DNA of 64,000 bases, taken from the NCBI RefSeq assembly GCF_031886125.1, contig NZ_CP119391.1:2294001-2358000 (forward strand), given 5' to 3'. Under the pieces are notes generated by a model that made no database searches, had not been told where the DNA came from, and saw only the letters and a list, made by a program, of their open reading frames with translations. The translations under genes and the position numbers were made by a program. This document shows, piece after piece, positions 35,255 through 42,579 of this stretch. Positions within the stretch are counted from its first letter, which is position 1; every line of letters begins with the position of its first letter. This DNA is from Halomonas piscis (GTDB lineage: Bacteria; Pseudomonadota; Gammaproteobacteria; Pseudomonadales; Halomonadaceae).

Positions 35255-35686
35255 ATGAGCAAGACACAAATTGAGCGCGGCGATGGTGGCAAGTGGAAGT
35301 CCGGCCAGTCCGGCAACCCCAAGGGAAGGCCGCCAAAGGCCACGCAGGAGCTGCAACGCCTGATAGGTAGCCGACAGCCCGAGCTGATCGAGCGAACGAT
35401 TCAGATGGCACTGGACGGCGATATGGCCGCAATGAAACTGCTACTGGAGCGCGTCTTACCACCGCTCAAGGCTAGCGCCGCGCCGGTATCTATCGAGCTG
35501 CCCGAAGGTGGCAGCCTGGCCGATAACGCCAAGGCGATCTTATCCGCCGCCGCCAACGGGCAGGTGCCCGGCGACGTGGCCTCGCAGCTAATCAGCGCGA
35601 TTGGCGCAACCGCCAAGGTCGTGGAGATCGACGAAATCAGCGAACGGCTGGAAGCACTGGAGGCAGCAGCACATGAGCAGGAATGA
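35255..35686 (+). CDS. DUF5681-domain protein
   Basis: A 143-residue basic-start protein with the DUF5681 signature WKSGQSGNPKGRPPKAT at the N-terminus and a helical middle (ALDGDMAAMKLLLERVLPPLK). Families with this N-terminus are found in phages and mobile elements, often near packaging genes; a small-terminase-like or DNA-binding role is possible but unproven. AAGGTGA precedes the ATG. The next gene overlaps its end by 14 bases. Confidence 0.78.
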   Translation: MSKTQIERGDGGKWKSGQSGNPKGRPPKATQELQRLIGSRQPELIERTIQMALDGDMAAMKLLLERVLPPLKASAAPVSIELPEGGSLADNAKAILSAAANGQVPGDVASQLISAIGATAKVVEIDEISERLEALEAAAHEQE

Positions 35687-35954
35687 CATCGAGAAGCGCC
35701 TGGCCGCCCTGGAACAGCGCGTGGATGAGACGCCGCCCCTTATCATCCTGCTGGACTGCGTGGACGCCAGCGCGGGCCGTGATCCTGATGCACCGAGGGA
35801 CATTATCAGCGCCGTCGTGACCGGCAGCGGCCAGAACCATGGCACGATGCTGCACCGGGAGGAGGGGGAAACGTCCGAGGAGTTCGAGGAGAGAGCCGAA
35901 GCCCACGCCAAGCGTCAGCGCGGGATTGTGTCCACCGTCGAGCTGAGAGGCTAA
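35673..35954 (+). CDS. Small acidic satellite protein, unknown
   Basis: A 93-residue protein: short N-terminal coiled coil (IEKRLAALEQRVDE), a hydrophobic beta-strand-like PPLIILLDCVD, then an acidic region (HREEGETSEEFEERAEAHAK). It overlaps the DUF5681 gene, so the two are co-translated. No family is recognised. Confidence 0.65.
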   Translation: MSRNDIEKRLAALEQRVDETPPLIILLDCVDASAGRDPDAPRDIISAVVTGSGQNHGTMLHREEGETSEEFEERAEAHAKRQRGIVSTVELRG

Positions 35955-35958
35955 TGCT

Positions 35959-36300
35959 ATGGGTGCTGCACTGGAGCTTGATCTATTCGAGAAGCCGGCC
36001 TTGCCCGCGCCCACTGGCTGGGATGCACCCACGCCGCACGACCCCGGCGACCTTTGCCCGCGCGGACACGCCGCCCGCTGCACATCGCTGTGGACGTCTG
36101 CGCTGATCCAATACGTCAGGGACGCCCGCAGCGGCCTTGCCGGCCAGATGGGCGCATCACGCGAAGCCCTGGACGACCTCACCGGCAGCGGCGAACAGCT
36201 TGCCCACTTGTGCAACGTGATGGGCTGGGACTTCCACAGCACCCGCGCCGGGATCATCGACCTGCTGGATACAGGCCGCAGCCTGCCAAGCATGGGCTAG
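35959..36300 (+). CDS. Small satellite protein, unknown
   Basis: A 113-residue protein lying 4 bases after the preceding gene. The first 50 residues hold GDLCPRGHAARC, a possible metal-binding Cys/His group; the remainder is helical (LIQYVRDARSGLAGQ, SGEQLAHLCNVMGWDF). No family is recognised. As the last gene before attR, it occupies a position where satellites often carry helper-interference or accessory genes. Confidence 0.65.
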   Translation: MGAALELDLFEKPALPAPTGWDAPTPHDPGDLCPRGHAARCTSLWTSALIQYVRDARSGLAGQMGASREALDDLTGSGEQLAHLCNVMGWDFHSTRAGIIDLLDTGRSLPSMG

Positions 36301-36330
36301 AGCGTCAGGCCGCCGAGTCGCCGGGCAAGC

Positions 36331-36360
36331 GTAATTACATAATACGTAATTACACCCACC
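36331..36360 (+). repeat. Right-end repeats: two GTAATTAC palindromes and a 13-bp arm-type repeat
   Basis: CGTAATTACA occurs at 36330-36339 and 36345-36354; its core GTAATTAC is its own reverse complement. AATTACACCCACC (36348-36360) matches the left-end repeat at 28336-28348 at 12 of 13 positions. Probable protein-binding sites of the attachment region. Confidence 0.5.
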
Positions 36361-36496
36361 CGTTGCGGCATTTCCCGGCAGGCAACCGCGTTTTGCTACC
36401 TACCGGCGGATAGGCCGCGCCGCGGCTGGCGATGAGTAGAGGGCCGGCCGCCACATCGCCCTACGCCGGCAAGTACCACTTTTGCCATGTTGGGGC

Positions 36497-36507
36497 TTAT
36501 GTTGGTA
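36497..36507 (+). promoter_or_regulatory. Right-end copy of the shared 11-bp motif
   Basis: TTATGTTGGTA, identical to the copy before the integrase, 55 bases inside the attR core. Direct orientation relative to the left copy fits a recombination arm site. Confidence 0.55.
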
Positions 36508-36520
36508 ACGATGCTCAGGT

Positions 36521-36555
36521 ATAAAAAAAGCCCTGTAAAAACAGGACTTTATAGC
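36521..36555 (-). terminator. Element-encoded terminator for tRNA-Ser
   Basis: On the minus strand AAAGTCCTG, a TTTTTA loop and CAGGGCTTTTTTT form an intrinsic terminator just downstream of the tRNA-Ser 3' end. It lies inside the element, so it replaces the original terminator that integration moved to 28245. Confidence 0.8.
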
Positions 36556-36561
36556 AATTCT

Positions 36562-36575
36562 TGGCGGAGGAGGAG
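36562..36575 (+). repeat. attR core within tRNA-Ser
   Basis: The 14-bp TGGCGGAGGAGGAG is the 3' end of the intact tRNA-Ser (including CCA on the minus strand) and is identical to attL at 28283-28296. Confidence 0.9.
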
Positions 36576-36649
36576 AGATTCGAACTCTCGAAGCCTTTCG
36601 ACTTACTCACTTTCCAGGCGAGCTCCTTCGACCACTCGGACACTCCTCC
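36562..36649 (-). tRNA. tRNA-Ser(GGA)
   Basis: An 88-base serine tRNA with encoded CCA. Acceptor GGAGGAG (36649-36643) pairs with CTCCTCC (36572-36566); the anticodon loop CTGGAAA gives GGA, reading UCC and UCU codons. The variable arm is long and the T-loop is GTTCGAATC. The element restored its 3' end, so the gene stays functional. Confidence 0.97.
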
Positions 36650-36844
36650 GCAAATTGTCGTCCTGCGCGGGGCGGGCGCTTGGCTTTATCCGCGAGAACG
36701 GCGCGTATAATAATAGCTAAGGCAGGGAATGGCAAGGCTTTTTTGTCACCAGCTCAGCGAAAGGCCCAAACGCTGGCAAGAAGCACCGCTAAAGAAGCCT
36801 GCGCTCTTGCCTCCGGGAAAATAGCGCGGCCCGAACAGGCAGGC

Positions 36845-37405
36845 TCAGTCCCAGCGCTCGACGAATTTGGCGATCTCGTGTTCGGGAGCGGGCCTCAGCC
36901 GGCCGCCGGGCGTACCGACGTACAGAAAACCGATCAGCTCATCGTTTTCACCAAGGCCCAGCCCCTTGTGCACTACCGGATCAAAGGCGTACTTGCCGGT
37001 GCGCCACATGGCGCCAAAACCCTGGGCGTAGGCGGCCAGCAGCATGGCGTGACCGGCGCAGCCGGCGGAAAGCACCTGTTCCAGCCGGGGTACGCCGGGC
37101 ACGTCGGGCTGAACCCTGGCCACCACGGCGATGAGCATCGGCGCGCGCAGGGGCTTTTTACGCGCGCTGGCAAGCACGGTATCGCTGGCGTCGGGGTCGG
37201 CCTGGAACTCGGCCTCGGCGTAAATCTCGCCCAGGCGCTCGCGGCCTTCGCCGGTGAATTCGATAAAATGCCAGGGGCGCAGCTCTTTATGGTCCGGGGC
37301 ACGCAGGGCCGCCTGATAGATGGCCTCCAGGGCCTCGCCTTCGGGGACCGGGGCCATGAGCTTGCCCATGGAGCGGCGTTCGTGCAGAAGCGTCAGTGCA
37401 TCCAT
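36845..37405 (-). CDS. ydjA: Nitroreductase-family protein (YdjA-like)
   Basis: A 186-residue FMN-dependent nitroreductase-fold protein. RRSMGKLMAPVPEGEALEAIYQAALRAPDH near the N-terminus and AQGFGAMWRTGKYAFDP match the small YdjA group, which includes the FMN phosphate-binding arginine/serine. The ATG at 37405 is preferred over a TTG one codon upstream. Physiological substrate is unknown. It is a single gene between tRNA-Ser and queF. Confidence 0.88.
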   Translation of the reverse strand: MDALTLLHERRSMGKLMAPVPEGEALEAIYQAALRAPDHKELRPWHFIEFTGEGRERLGEIYAEAEFQADPDASDTVLASARKKPLRAPMLIAVVARVQPDVPGVPRLEQVLSAGCAGHAMLLAAYAQGFGAMWRTGKYAFDPVVHKGLGLGENDELIGFLYVGTPGGRLRPAPEHEIAKFVERWD

Positions 37406-37450
37406 CAATGACTCCGTTTCAGCGGTAGGAGCGCTACTCTAGCGCGGAGG

Positions 37451-38299
37451 TTACTGCCTTGCCAGCCGCAGCGGGCTTGGCGGGCGCAGCCCCGGCGTGG
37501 CGCGCCAGGGACTGATGTCCAGCCCGCCCCGACGTACGTAGCGGGCCAGCACCAGAAGCGAATCGGGCGCGGCCTTGGCCATCAGGTCGGCAAAGATCTG
37601 CTCGACGCAGTGTTCGTGAAAGCCCTGCGCCAGGCGAAAGCCGACGAGGTAGCGCAAAAGCCCTTCGCGGTCGAGCTTCGGCCCGCGGTAACGCACCATG
37701 ACGCTGCCCCAGTCCGGCTGGCCGGTGACCGGGCAGTTGGACTTGAGCAGGTGGGAATGCAGAGTCTCTTCCACGATCTCGTTGCCGGCGCCCTGCTCCA
37801 GCCCCAGGTGCGCGGCGCTGGGGGTATAGTCGTCGATGGCGATGTCCAGCTCGTCGATGCACTCGCCGGGGAGCCGGCGCGGAGTCAGCGCGTCATCATC
37901 CACGCCGAGCAGGTCAACGCCCACGCGGCCGCCCACGGCGGCGGAAAGGTCGCGCTCGAGCGTAGCCACCACGTCTTCGCGGCGATGAAAGCGGGTCTGG
38001 TTGAAGCTGTTGAGGTAGAGCTTGAACGACTTGGACTCGATCAGGCCGGGCGCGTCGGCGGGCAAGCGAAAGCGCCCCACCGCCACCATCGGCTTGCCTT
38101 TGGCGTTGAGCCAGGAAAGCTCGTAGCCGTGCCATTCGTCCTCGCCGACAAACGGCAGCCCGTCGCCTTCCTTGATTCCCAGCGCGGCGCGATTCTCCGC
38201 CCGGAGCAAAGGAAAAAGCAACGACGCGTCGTACTGATCGGGATAGGCGGCGCTGCGCCCCAGCGGAGAGTGTTCAAGGCTTGCGGGAGTATCGCTCAT
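37451..38299 (-). CDS. queF: NADPH-dependent 7-cyano-7-deazaguanine reductase
   Basis: A 282-residue two-domain (YqcD-type) QueF that reduces preQ0 to preQ1 in queuosine synthesis. The catalytic cysteine is C189 in LLKSNCPVTGQPDWGSV, and the NADPH/substrate motif ESKSFKLYLNSFNQT appears in the N-terminal domain. The length equals E. coli QueF. The start MSDTPASLEHSPLG is chosen; an open extension upstream lacks similarity. It lies 40 bases after yadH on the same strand. Confidence 0.96.
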   Translation of the reverse strand: MSDTPASLEHSPLGRSAAYPDQYDASLLFPLLRAENRAALGIKEGDGLPFVGEDEWHGYELSWLNAKGKPMVAVGRFRLPADAPGLIESKSFKLYLNSFNQTRFHRREDVVATLERDLSAAVGGRVGVDLLGVDDDALTPRRLPGECIDELDIAIDDYTPSAAHLGLEQGAGNEIVEETLHSHLLKSNCPVTGQPDWGSVMVRYRGPKLDREGLLRYLVGFRLAQGFHEHCVEQIFADLMAKAAPDSLLVLARYVRRGGLDISPWRATPGLRPPSPLRLARQ

Positions 38300-38339
38300 C
38301 GGGAAGTTCCTTATGTCTGGCCGGCGGGAGGCGACAGGC

Positions 38340-39113
38340 CTAGCTGCGGATGCCGTAGCCGCGCTCAAGCATTACCAGCGCAATGGTATAAAGCACGGCA
38401 ATGAACGCAAGCGATGCCGACAGCGCCCACACGGCGGGAATATCCGAGACGCCGAGAATGCCGAAGCGAAAGGCGTTGACCATGTAAAGGATGGGGTTGA
38501 GCATCGACACCCCCTGCCAGAAATCCGGCAGCAGCGAGATGGAATAGAACACCCCGCCCAGGTACGTCAGCGGCGTCAGCACAAAGGTCGGCACGATAGA
38601 GACGTCATCGAACTTGTTCGCCAGCAGCGCGTTGATAAAGCCGCCGACGGAAAACAGCGCCGAAGTCAGCGTCACCACCAGCAGGGTGAGCAGCGGGTGC
38701 GCCACGCTCAGCTGGGTGAAAAACAGCGACACCACCGTAACGATGGCCCCCACCCCCAGCCCGCGGGCCATGCCGCCGAGCACAAAGCCCGACAGGATCA
38801 CCCAGCTGGGCATGGGCGAAACCATCATCTCTTCCACGCTGCGCTGAAACTTGTTGGAAAAAAAGCTCGAGGCCACGTTGGAATAGCTGTTGGTGATCAC
38901 CGCCATCATGATCAGCCCGGGGACGATGAAGTCCATGTAGCTGAAGTCGTCCATGGTGCCGATGCGCGAGCCGATCAGATTGCCGAAGATGATGAAGTAC
39001 ATCGCCATGGTGATCGACGGCGGCAGCAGCGTCTGCGGCCAGATGCGGGTGAAGCGCTTGATTTCCTTGATGACCAGCGTCCACAGCGCGACCAGTGTCT
39101 GAGTGGCGCTCAT
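38340..39113 (-). CDS. yadH: ABC-2 transporter permease (YadH-like)
   Basis: A 257-residue ABC-2-type permease with about six membrane helices. RFTRIWPQTLLPPSITMAMYFIIFG near the N-terminus and the conserved LTYLGGVFYSISLLPDFWQ are typical of YadH. Its ATG overlaps the stop of the ATPase gene by 4 bases. The pair forms an exporter of unknown substrate. Confidence 0.93.
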   Translation of the reverse strand: MSATQTLVALWTLVIKEIKRFTRIWPQTLLPPSITMAMYFIIFGNLIGSRIGTMDDFSYMDFIVPGLIMMAVITNSYSNVASSFFSNKFQRSVEEMMVSPMPSWVILSGFVLGGMARGLGVGAIVTVVSLFFTQLSVAHPLLTLLVVTLTSALFSVGGFINALLANKFDDVSIVPTFVLTPLTYLGGVFYSISLLPDFWQGVSMLNPILYMVNAFRFGILGVSDIPAVWALSASLAFIAVLYTIALVMLERGYGIRS

Positions 39114-40111
39114 GCCCTCTCCTCCTCTTTCTCGCCTGCGGCCGACTCCCGGTCCTCCACGGGCGCCTTCTGGCCAGCGTCGTCCGACTTGTCGTTGACC
39201 ATGGAGACAAACATTTCTTCCAGCCGGTTGGCGCGGTTGCGCATGGACGTCACCTGGATACCCTGCCGGCTCAGCGCCTCGAAGATGCTGTTGAGCCGCT
39301 GGCCGCGGCGGATGACCACTGCCAGCTGGGCCGGCTCGCTTTGGTAAACCTCAAAGCCTTCCACGAAGGGCACCTCGTCGGCTTCCAGCGGGCGCGTGAG
39401 GTCAAGCAGAAAGGTTTCCGCATCCAGCTCGGCCAGCAGGCTGCGCACGCTGGTGTTACGGATGATGTCACCGTGGTTGATGATGGCAATGTTGCGGCAC
39501 AGGCTTTCGGCCTCTTCCAGGTAGTGCGTGGTGAGGATGATGGTAGTGCCTTCTTCGCGGTTGATGCGGCGCATGTATTCCCACATGCTGCGCCGGAGCT
39601 CGATATCCACGCCGGCGGTCGGCTCGTCGAGAATCAGCAGCCTGGGCCGATGCATCAGGGCGCGCGCGATCATCAGCCGGCGCTTCATGCCGCCGGAGAG
39701 CATCCGCGCGCTGCCGTTGCGCTTTTCCCACAGGCCCAGGTCAGTCAGCAGCTGCTCGGCCCGGGGCAGCGCCTCCCGGCGCGGCATGCCGTAGTAGCCG
39801 GCCTGGGCGATGACGATATCGATCACCCGTTCGAACTGGTTGAAGTTGAATTCCTGGGGCACCACGCCCAGCTGATACTTGGCCCGGGCAAAATCGCGGT
39901 CGATATCGATACCGAACAGCGATACCCGCCCGGCGGTTTTTTGCACCAGCGAGCACACCACGCCCAGAGTGGTGGACTTGCCCGCGCCGTTGGGGCCCAG
40001 CAGGGCAAAAAAATCGCCCTGCTCGACGTCCAGGTCGATGCCTTTCAGTGCCTCAAAGCCGTTGCCGTAGACCTTGGTCAGGCCACGGATCGACAATGCC
40101 GGTTCAGCCAT
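39110..40111 (-). CDS. yadG: ABC transporter ATP-binding protein (YadG-like)
   Basis: A 333-residue ABC ATPase. Walker A LLGPNGAGKSTT, signature LSGGMKRRLMIARAL and Walker B LLILDEPTAGVD are intact. The C-terminal extension after residue 250 ends in a Glu-rich tail longer than that of E. coli YadG. It is the first gene of the yadGH exporter operon. Confidence 0.94.
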   Translation of the reverse strand: MAEPALSIRGLTKVYGNGFEALKGIDLDVEQGDFFALLGPNGAGKSTTLGVVCSLVQKTAGRVSLFGIDIDRDFARAKYQLGVVPQEFNFNQFERVIDIVIAQAGYYGMPRREALPRAEQLLTDLGLWEKRNGSARMLSGGMKRRLMIARALMHRPRLLILDEPTAGVDIELRRSMWEYMRRINREEGTTIILTTHYLEEAESLCRNIAIINHGDIIRNTSVRSLLAELDAETFLLDLTRPLEADEVPFVEGFEVYQSEPAQLAVVIRRGQRLNSIFEALSRQGIQVTSMRNRANRLEEMFVSMVNDKSDDAGQKAPVEDRESAAGEKEEERA

Positions 40112-40253
40112 GAAACTGTCCTGTGAGCAAGAGTGGGGCGAACTACGCCAATAGATGATACGTCGATATAGCCGTTAAACATTAGGGCACTAACCGGACT
40201 TTCAAGGCGCCGCCGTGACAAGCCTTAGATACAGGCCTGAGGGAGGAACGCGC

Positions 40254-40285
40254 AAAAATCCGACCGTTAGCGGCGCTAGCGTCGG
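40254..40285 (-). terminator. Possible terminator of the tRNA-Gly/Glu array
   Basis: On the minus strand CCGAC and GTCGG arms with an imperfect interior are followed by ATTTTTG. It lies 46 bases beyond the last tRNA-Gly. Confidence 0.5.
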
Positions 40286-40330
40286 CAAGGCAAATCGATA
40301 ATTGAACGGCCAGGATAAGGCCGGTGCGCC

Positions 40331-40405
40331 TGGAGCGGGAAAGGAGATTCGAACTCCCGACCCTCGCCTTGGCAAGGCGATGCTCTACCACTGAGCTATT
40401 CCCGC
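40331..40405 (-). tRNA. tRNA-Gly(GCC), copy 3 in transcript order
   Basis: A 75-base tRNA with acceptor GCGGGAA/TTCCCGC, anticodon loop TTGCCAA (GCC) and encoded CCA after discriminator T. Confidence 0.97.
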
Positions 40406-40437
40406 AGCGCATGGGGTGGCAACGATCCCGGGCGAGA

Positions 40438-40513
40438 TGGCGTCCCATAGGGGGTTCGAACCCCTGTTACCGCCGTGAAAGGGCGGTGTCCTAGGCCACT
40501 AGACGAATGGGAC
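40438..40513 (-). tRNA. tRNA-Glu(TTC), copy 3 in transcript order
   Basis: A 76-base tRNA with acceptor GTCCCAT/ATGGGAC, anticodon loop CTTTCAC (TTC) and encoded CCA. The D-arm reads GGCCTAGGAC, whereas the other two copies have GGTCCAGGAC. Confidence 0.97.
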
Positions 40514-40515
40514 GC

Positions 40516-40590
40516 TGGAGCGGGAAAGGAGACTCGAACTCCCGACCCTCGCCTTGGCAAGGCGATGCTCTACCGCTGAGCTATTCCCGC
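40516..40590 (-). tRNA. tRNA-Gly(GCC), copy 2 in transcript order
   Basis: Same as the neighbouring tRNA-Gly genes except two substitutions (in the D-loop and the T-arm). Only two bases separate it from the tRNA-Glu at 40513. Confidence 0.97.
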
Positions 40591-40628
40591 TTGGAAGCCT
40601 GCTGTGCACAGGGATCTCGCTGATCGAT

Positions 40629-40704
40629 TGGCGTCCCATAGGGGGTTCGAACCCCTGTTACCGCCGTGAAAGGGCGGTGTCCTGGACCACTAGACGAATG
40701 GGAC
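40629..40704 (-). tRNA. tRNA-Glu(TTC), copy 2 in transcript order
   Basis: A 76-base tRNA-Glu with the TTC anticodon and encoded CCA, identical to copy 1. Confidence 0.97.
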
Positions 40705-40706
40705 GC

Positions 40707-40781
40707 TGGAGCGGGAAAGGAGATTCGAACTCCCGACCCTCGCCTTGGCAAGGCGATGCTCTACCACTGAGCTATTCCCGC
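40707..40781 (-). tRNA. tRNA-Gly(GCC), copy 1 in transcript order
   Basis: A 75-base tRNA-Gly with the GCC anticodon and encoded CCA, identical to copy 3; two bases from the tRNA-Glu at 40704. Confidence 0.97.
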
Positions 40782-40806
40782 AATATCGATACCCTGACGT
40801 GGCAAG

Positions 40807-40882
40807 TGGCGTCCCATAGGGGGTTCGAACCCCTGTTACCGCCGTGAAAGGGCGGTGTCCTGGACCACTAGACGAATGGGAC
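40807..40882 (-). tRNA. tRNA-Glu(TTC), copy 1 in transcript order
   Basis: A 76-base tRNA-Glu with the TTC anticodon and encoded CCA; first gene of the array. Its promoter must lie in the 170 bases before msrB. Confidence 0.97.
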
Positions 40883-41052
40883 GCTGTAGCCGCCTCGTCG
40901 AGGTGGCGCGTATAATACTCAGCGGGTTATAGGGTGTCAAGCCTTTATCTTTTCCGCCCCGGACGTTCAATATACGATTGCCAGAGCAAACCAGCGGGCA
41001 GAACGGCGTCAGTACCGCTAAAGCCCACTCAGCCAGCAAACAGGAGTGACCA

Positions 41053-41451
41053 ATGGCCAAACTGAAGAAAACGCCCGAGCAGTGGCGCGAGCAGCTCACC
41101 GACGAGCAGTACCGCGTTACCCGGGAGAAAGGCACCGAGCGCCCTTTCACCAGCGACTGCGACGTGCACGAGGGCCAGGGTATCTACCACTGCGTGTGCT
41201 GCGGCGCGCCGCTGTTTGAAAACGAGCACAAGTTCGACGCCGGCTGCGGCTGGCCCAGTTTTGACCGCCCGCTTGGCCGGCAAAGCGTGGAAGAGCATCG
41301 CGACACCAGCCACGGCATGACGCGCACCGAGGTGACCTGCGCCAAGTGCGACGCTCACCTGGGCCACGTCTTTCCCGACGGCCCGCCGGAGACGACCGGC
41401 GAGCGCTACTGCATCAACGGCGTGGCGCTGGATTTTCATCCCGACGAATGA
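41053..41451 (+). CDS. msrB: Peptide-methionine (R)-S-oxide reductase
   Basis: A 132-residue cytoplasmic repair enzyme reducing methionine-R-sulfoxide. The zinc pairs are C47/C50 (CVCC) and C96/C99 (CAKC); the catalytic cysteine is C120 in [11 protein letters not shown], after [10 protein letters not shown] and [15 protein letters not shown] precedes the ATG. No MsrA domain is fused. Confidence 0.96.
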   Translation: MAKLKKTPEQWREQLTDEQYRVTREKGTERPFTSDCDVHEGQGIYHCVCCGAPLFENEHKFDAGCGWPSFDRPLGRQSVEEHRDTSHGMTRTEVTCAKCDAHLGHVFPDGPPETTGERYCINGVALDFHPDE

Positions 41452-41561
41452 GCCCTCGTGGCGCGTCAACGCACGCCAGCCCGGCCGCCTTCTGGTAGAA
41501 TGGGTGCCCGTTTTTTTGCAGCGCCGCCGGGCGGGCTGCCGGAACCTGTCAGGAGAATGCC

Positions 41562-42530
41562 ATGCTGGGCTGGTTTCCCGGTCACATGAACAAGGCGCGC
41601 CGCCAGATCCAGGAGGCGCTGCCCGACATCGACGTGGTGATCGAGGTGCTCGATGCGCGCCTGCCCTACTCCAGCGCCAACCCCATGCTTGCCCAGCTGA
41701 CCCGGCACAAGCCGGTGCTGAAAATCCTTTCCCGGGCCGACCTTGCCGATCCCGAGCGCACCGCCGAATGGATTGCCCACTTTGACGCCGAGGAGGACAC
41801 CCGGGCGCTGGCGGTCACCACTACCAGCGCCCGGGAGCTCAAGCAGATCCCCGACCTGTGCCATACGCTTGCCGGCCGGGTACGCGCGGATCGCGACGTT
41901 CGAGTGATGGTCATGGGCATTCCCAACGTGGGCAAGTCCACCCTGATCAACGGCCTGGCCGGACGCAAGATAGCCAGCACCGGCAACGAACCCGCGGTGA
42001 CCAAGCGCCAGCAGAAAGTCCCCGTCGGCAGGCGCGTGGCGCTGATCGATACCCCTGGCGTTCTCTGGCCCAGGATCGAAGACCAGGCCAGCGCCTACCG
42101 GCTGGCGGCCAGCGGCGCCATCCGCGATACCGCCATCGAATACACCGATATCGCCACGGTCACCTGCGCCGAGCTGGCCCGGCGCTACCCCGACGCGCTT
42201 CGCGCGCGCTACAGGCTAAAGGAACTGCCTGCCTACACGGCCGACGCACCCCACCCCGCCGGGGAAACCGCCGAGGTGGACAGCGACGGACCCCAGCGCC
42301 CTGACTTTCTCGCCCTGGCGGGCTTTGACGGCCACGCCATCCTTGCCGAGATTGCCCGCAAGCGCGGCGGCCTTCGCGCCGGCGGCGTGGTTGACCTGCA
42401 TCGCGGCGCCGAAGTGCTGCTCCACGAGCTGCGCGACGGCAAGCTTGGCCGCCTGACGCTGGAGACGCCGGCGGACATCTCCGCACCGGAAGCCTCCGCC
42501 GACGCCGACAACGCTGCTCCAAGCGCCTGA
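41562..42530 (+). CDS. ylqF: Ribosome-biogenesis GTPase YlqF/RbgA
   Basis: A 322-residue circularly permuted GTPase: it begins MLGWFPGHMNKARRQI, the RbgA/YlqF signature, then the G4/G5 region, followed by G1 GIPNVGKSTLING and G3 DTPGVLWP. In Bacillus RbgA is needed for 50S assembly; the gammaproteobacterial role is probably similar. AGGAG is 8 bases before the ATG. The final 30 residues are Ala/Glu/Asp-rich and variable. Confidence 0.93.
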   Translation: MLGWFPGHMNKARRQIQEALPDIDVVIEVLDARLPYSSANPMLAQLTRHKPVLKILSRADLADPERTAEWIAHFDAEEDTRALAVTTTSARELKQIPDLCHTLAGRVRADRDVRVMVMGIPNVGKSTLINGLAGRKIASTGNEPAVTKRQQKVPVGRRVALIDTPGVLWPRIEDQASAYRLAASGAIRDTAIEYTDIATVTCAELARRYPDALRARYRLKELPAYTADAPHPAGETAEVDSDGPQRPDFLALAGFDGHAILAEIARKRGGLRAGGVVDLHRGAEVLLHELRDGKLGRLTLETPADISAPEASADADNAAPSA

Positions 42531-42579
42531 CGCCTCGAACCCAACGCCCTGACTTCGCCTACTTTTCTGGAAACGCGCC

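Larger units (their letters stand above)
28283..36575. mobile_element. Capsid-encoding phage satellite integrated in tRNA-Ser
   Basis: Bounded by 14-bp att repeats, the element is 8279 bp plus the second att copy. All recognised genes are on the plus strand: integrase, unknown, AlpA-like regulator, HTH protein, zinc-ribbon primase-like protein, SF3 helicase, origin-like iterons, scaffold-like protein, major capsid protein, DUF5681 protein and two unknowns. No portal, large terminase, head protease, tail, holin or lysin gene is seen. The integrase-AlpA-primase core is P4/PICI-like; own capsid without packaging motor is unusual. Helper dependence is inference. Confidence 0.88.

Noticed and set aside
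40331..40882. Regular repeats at 40.3-40.9 kb as a repeat array or CRISPR
   Set aside because: The repeated units fold as complete tRNA-Gly and tRNA-Glu genes.
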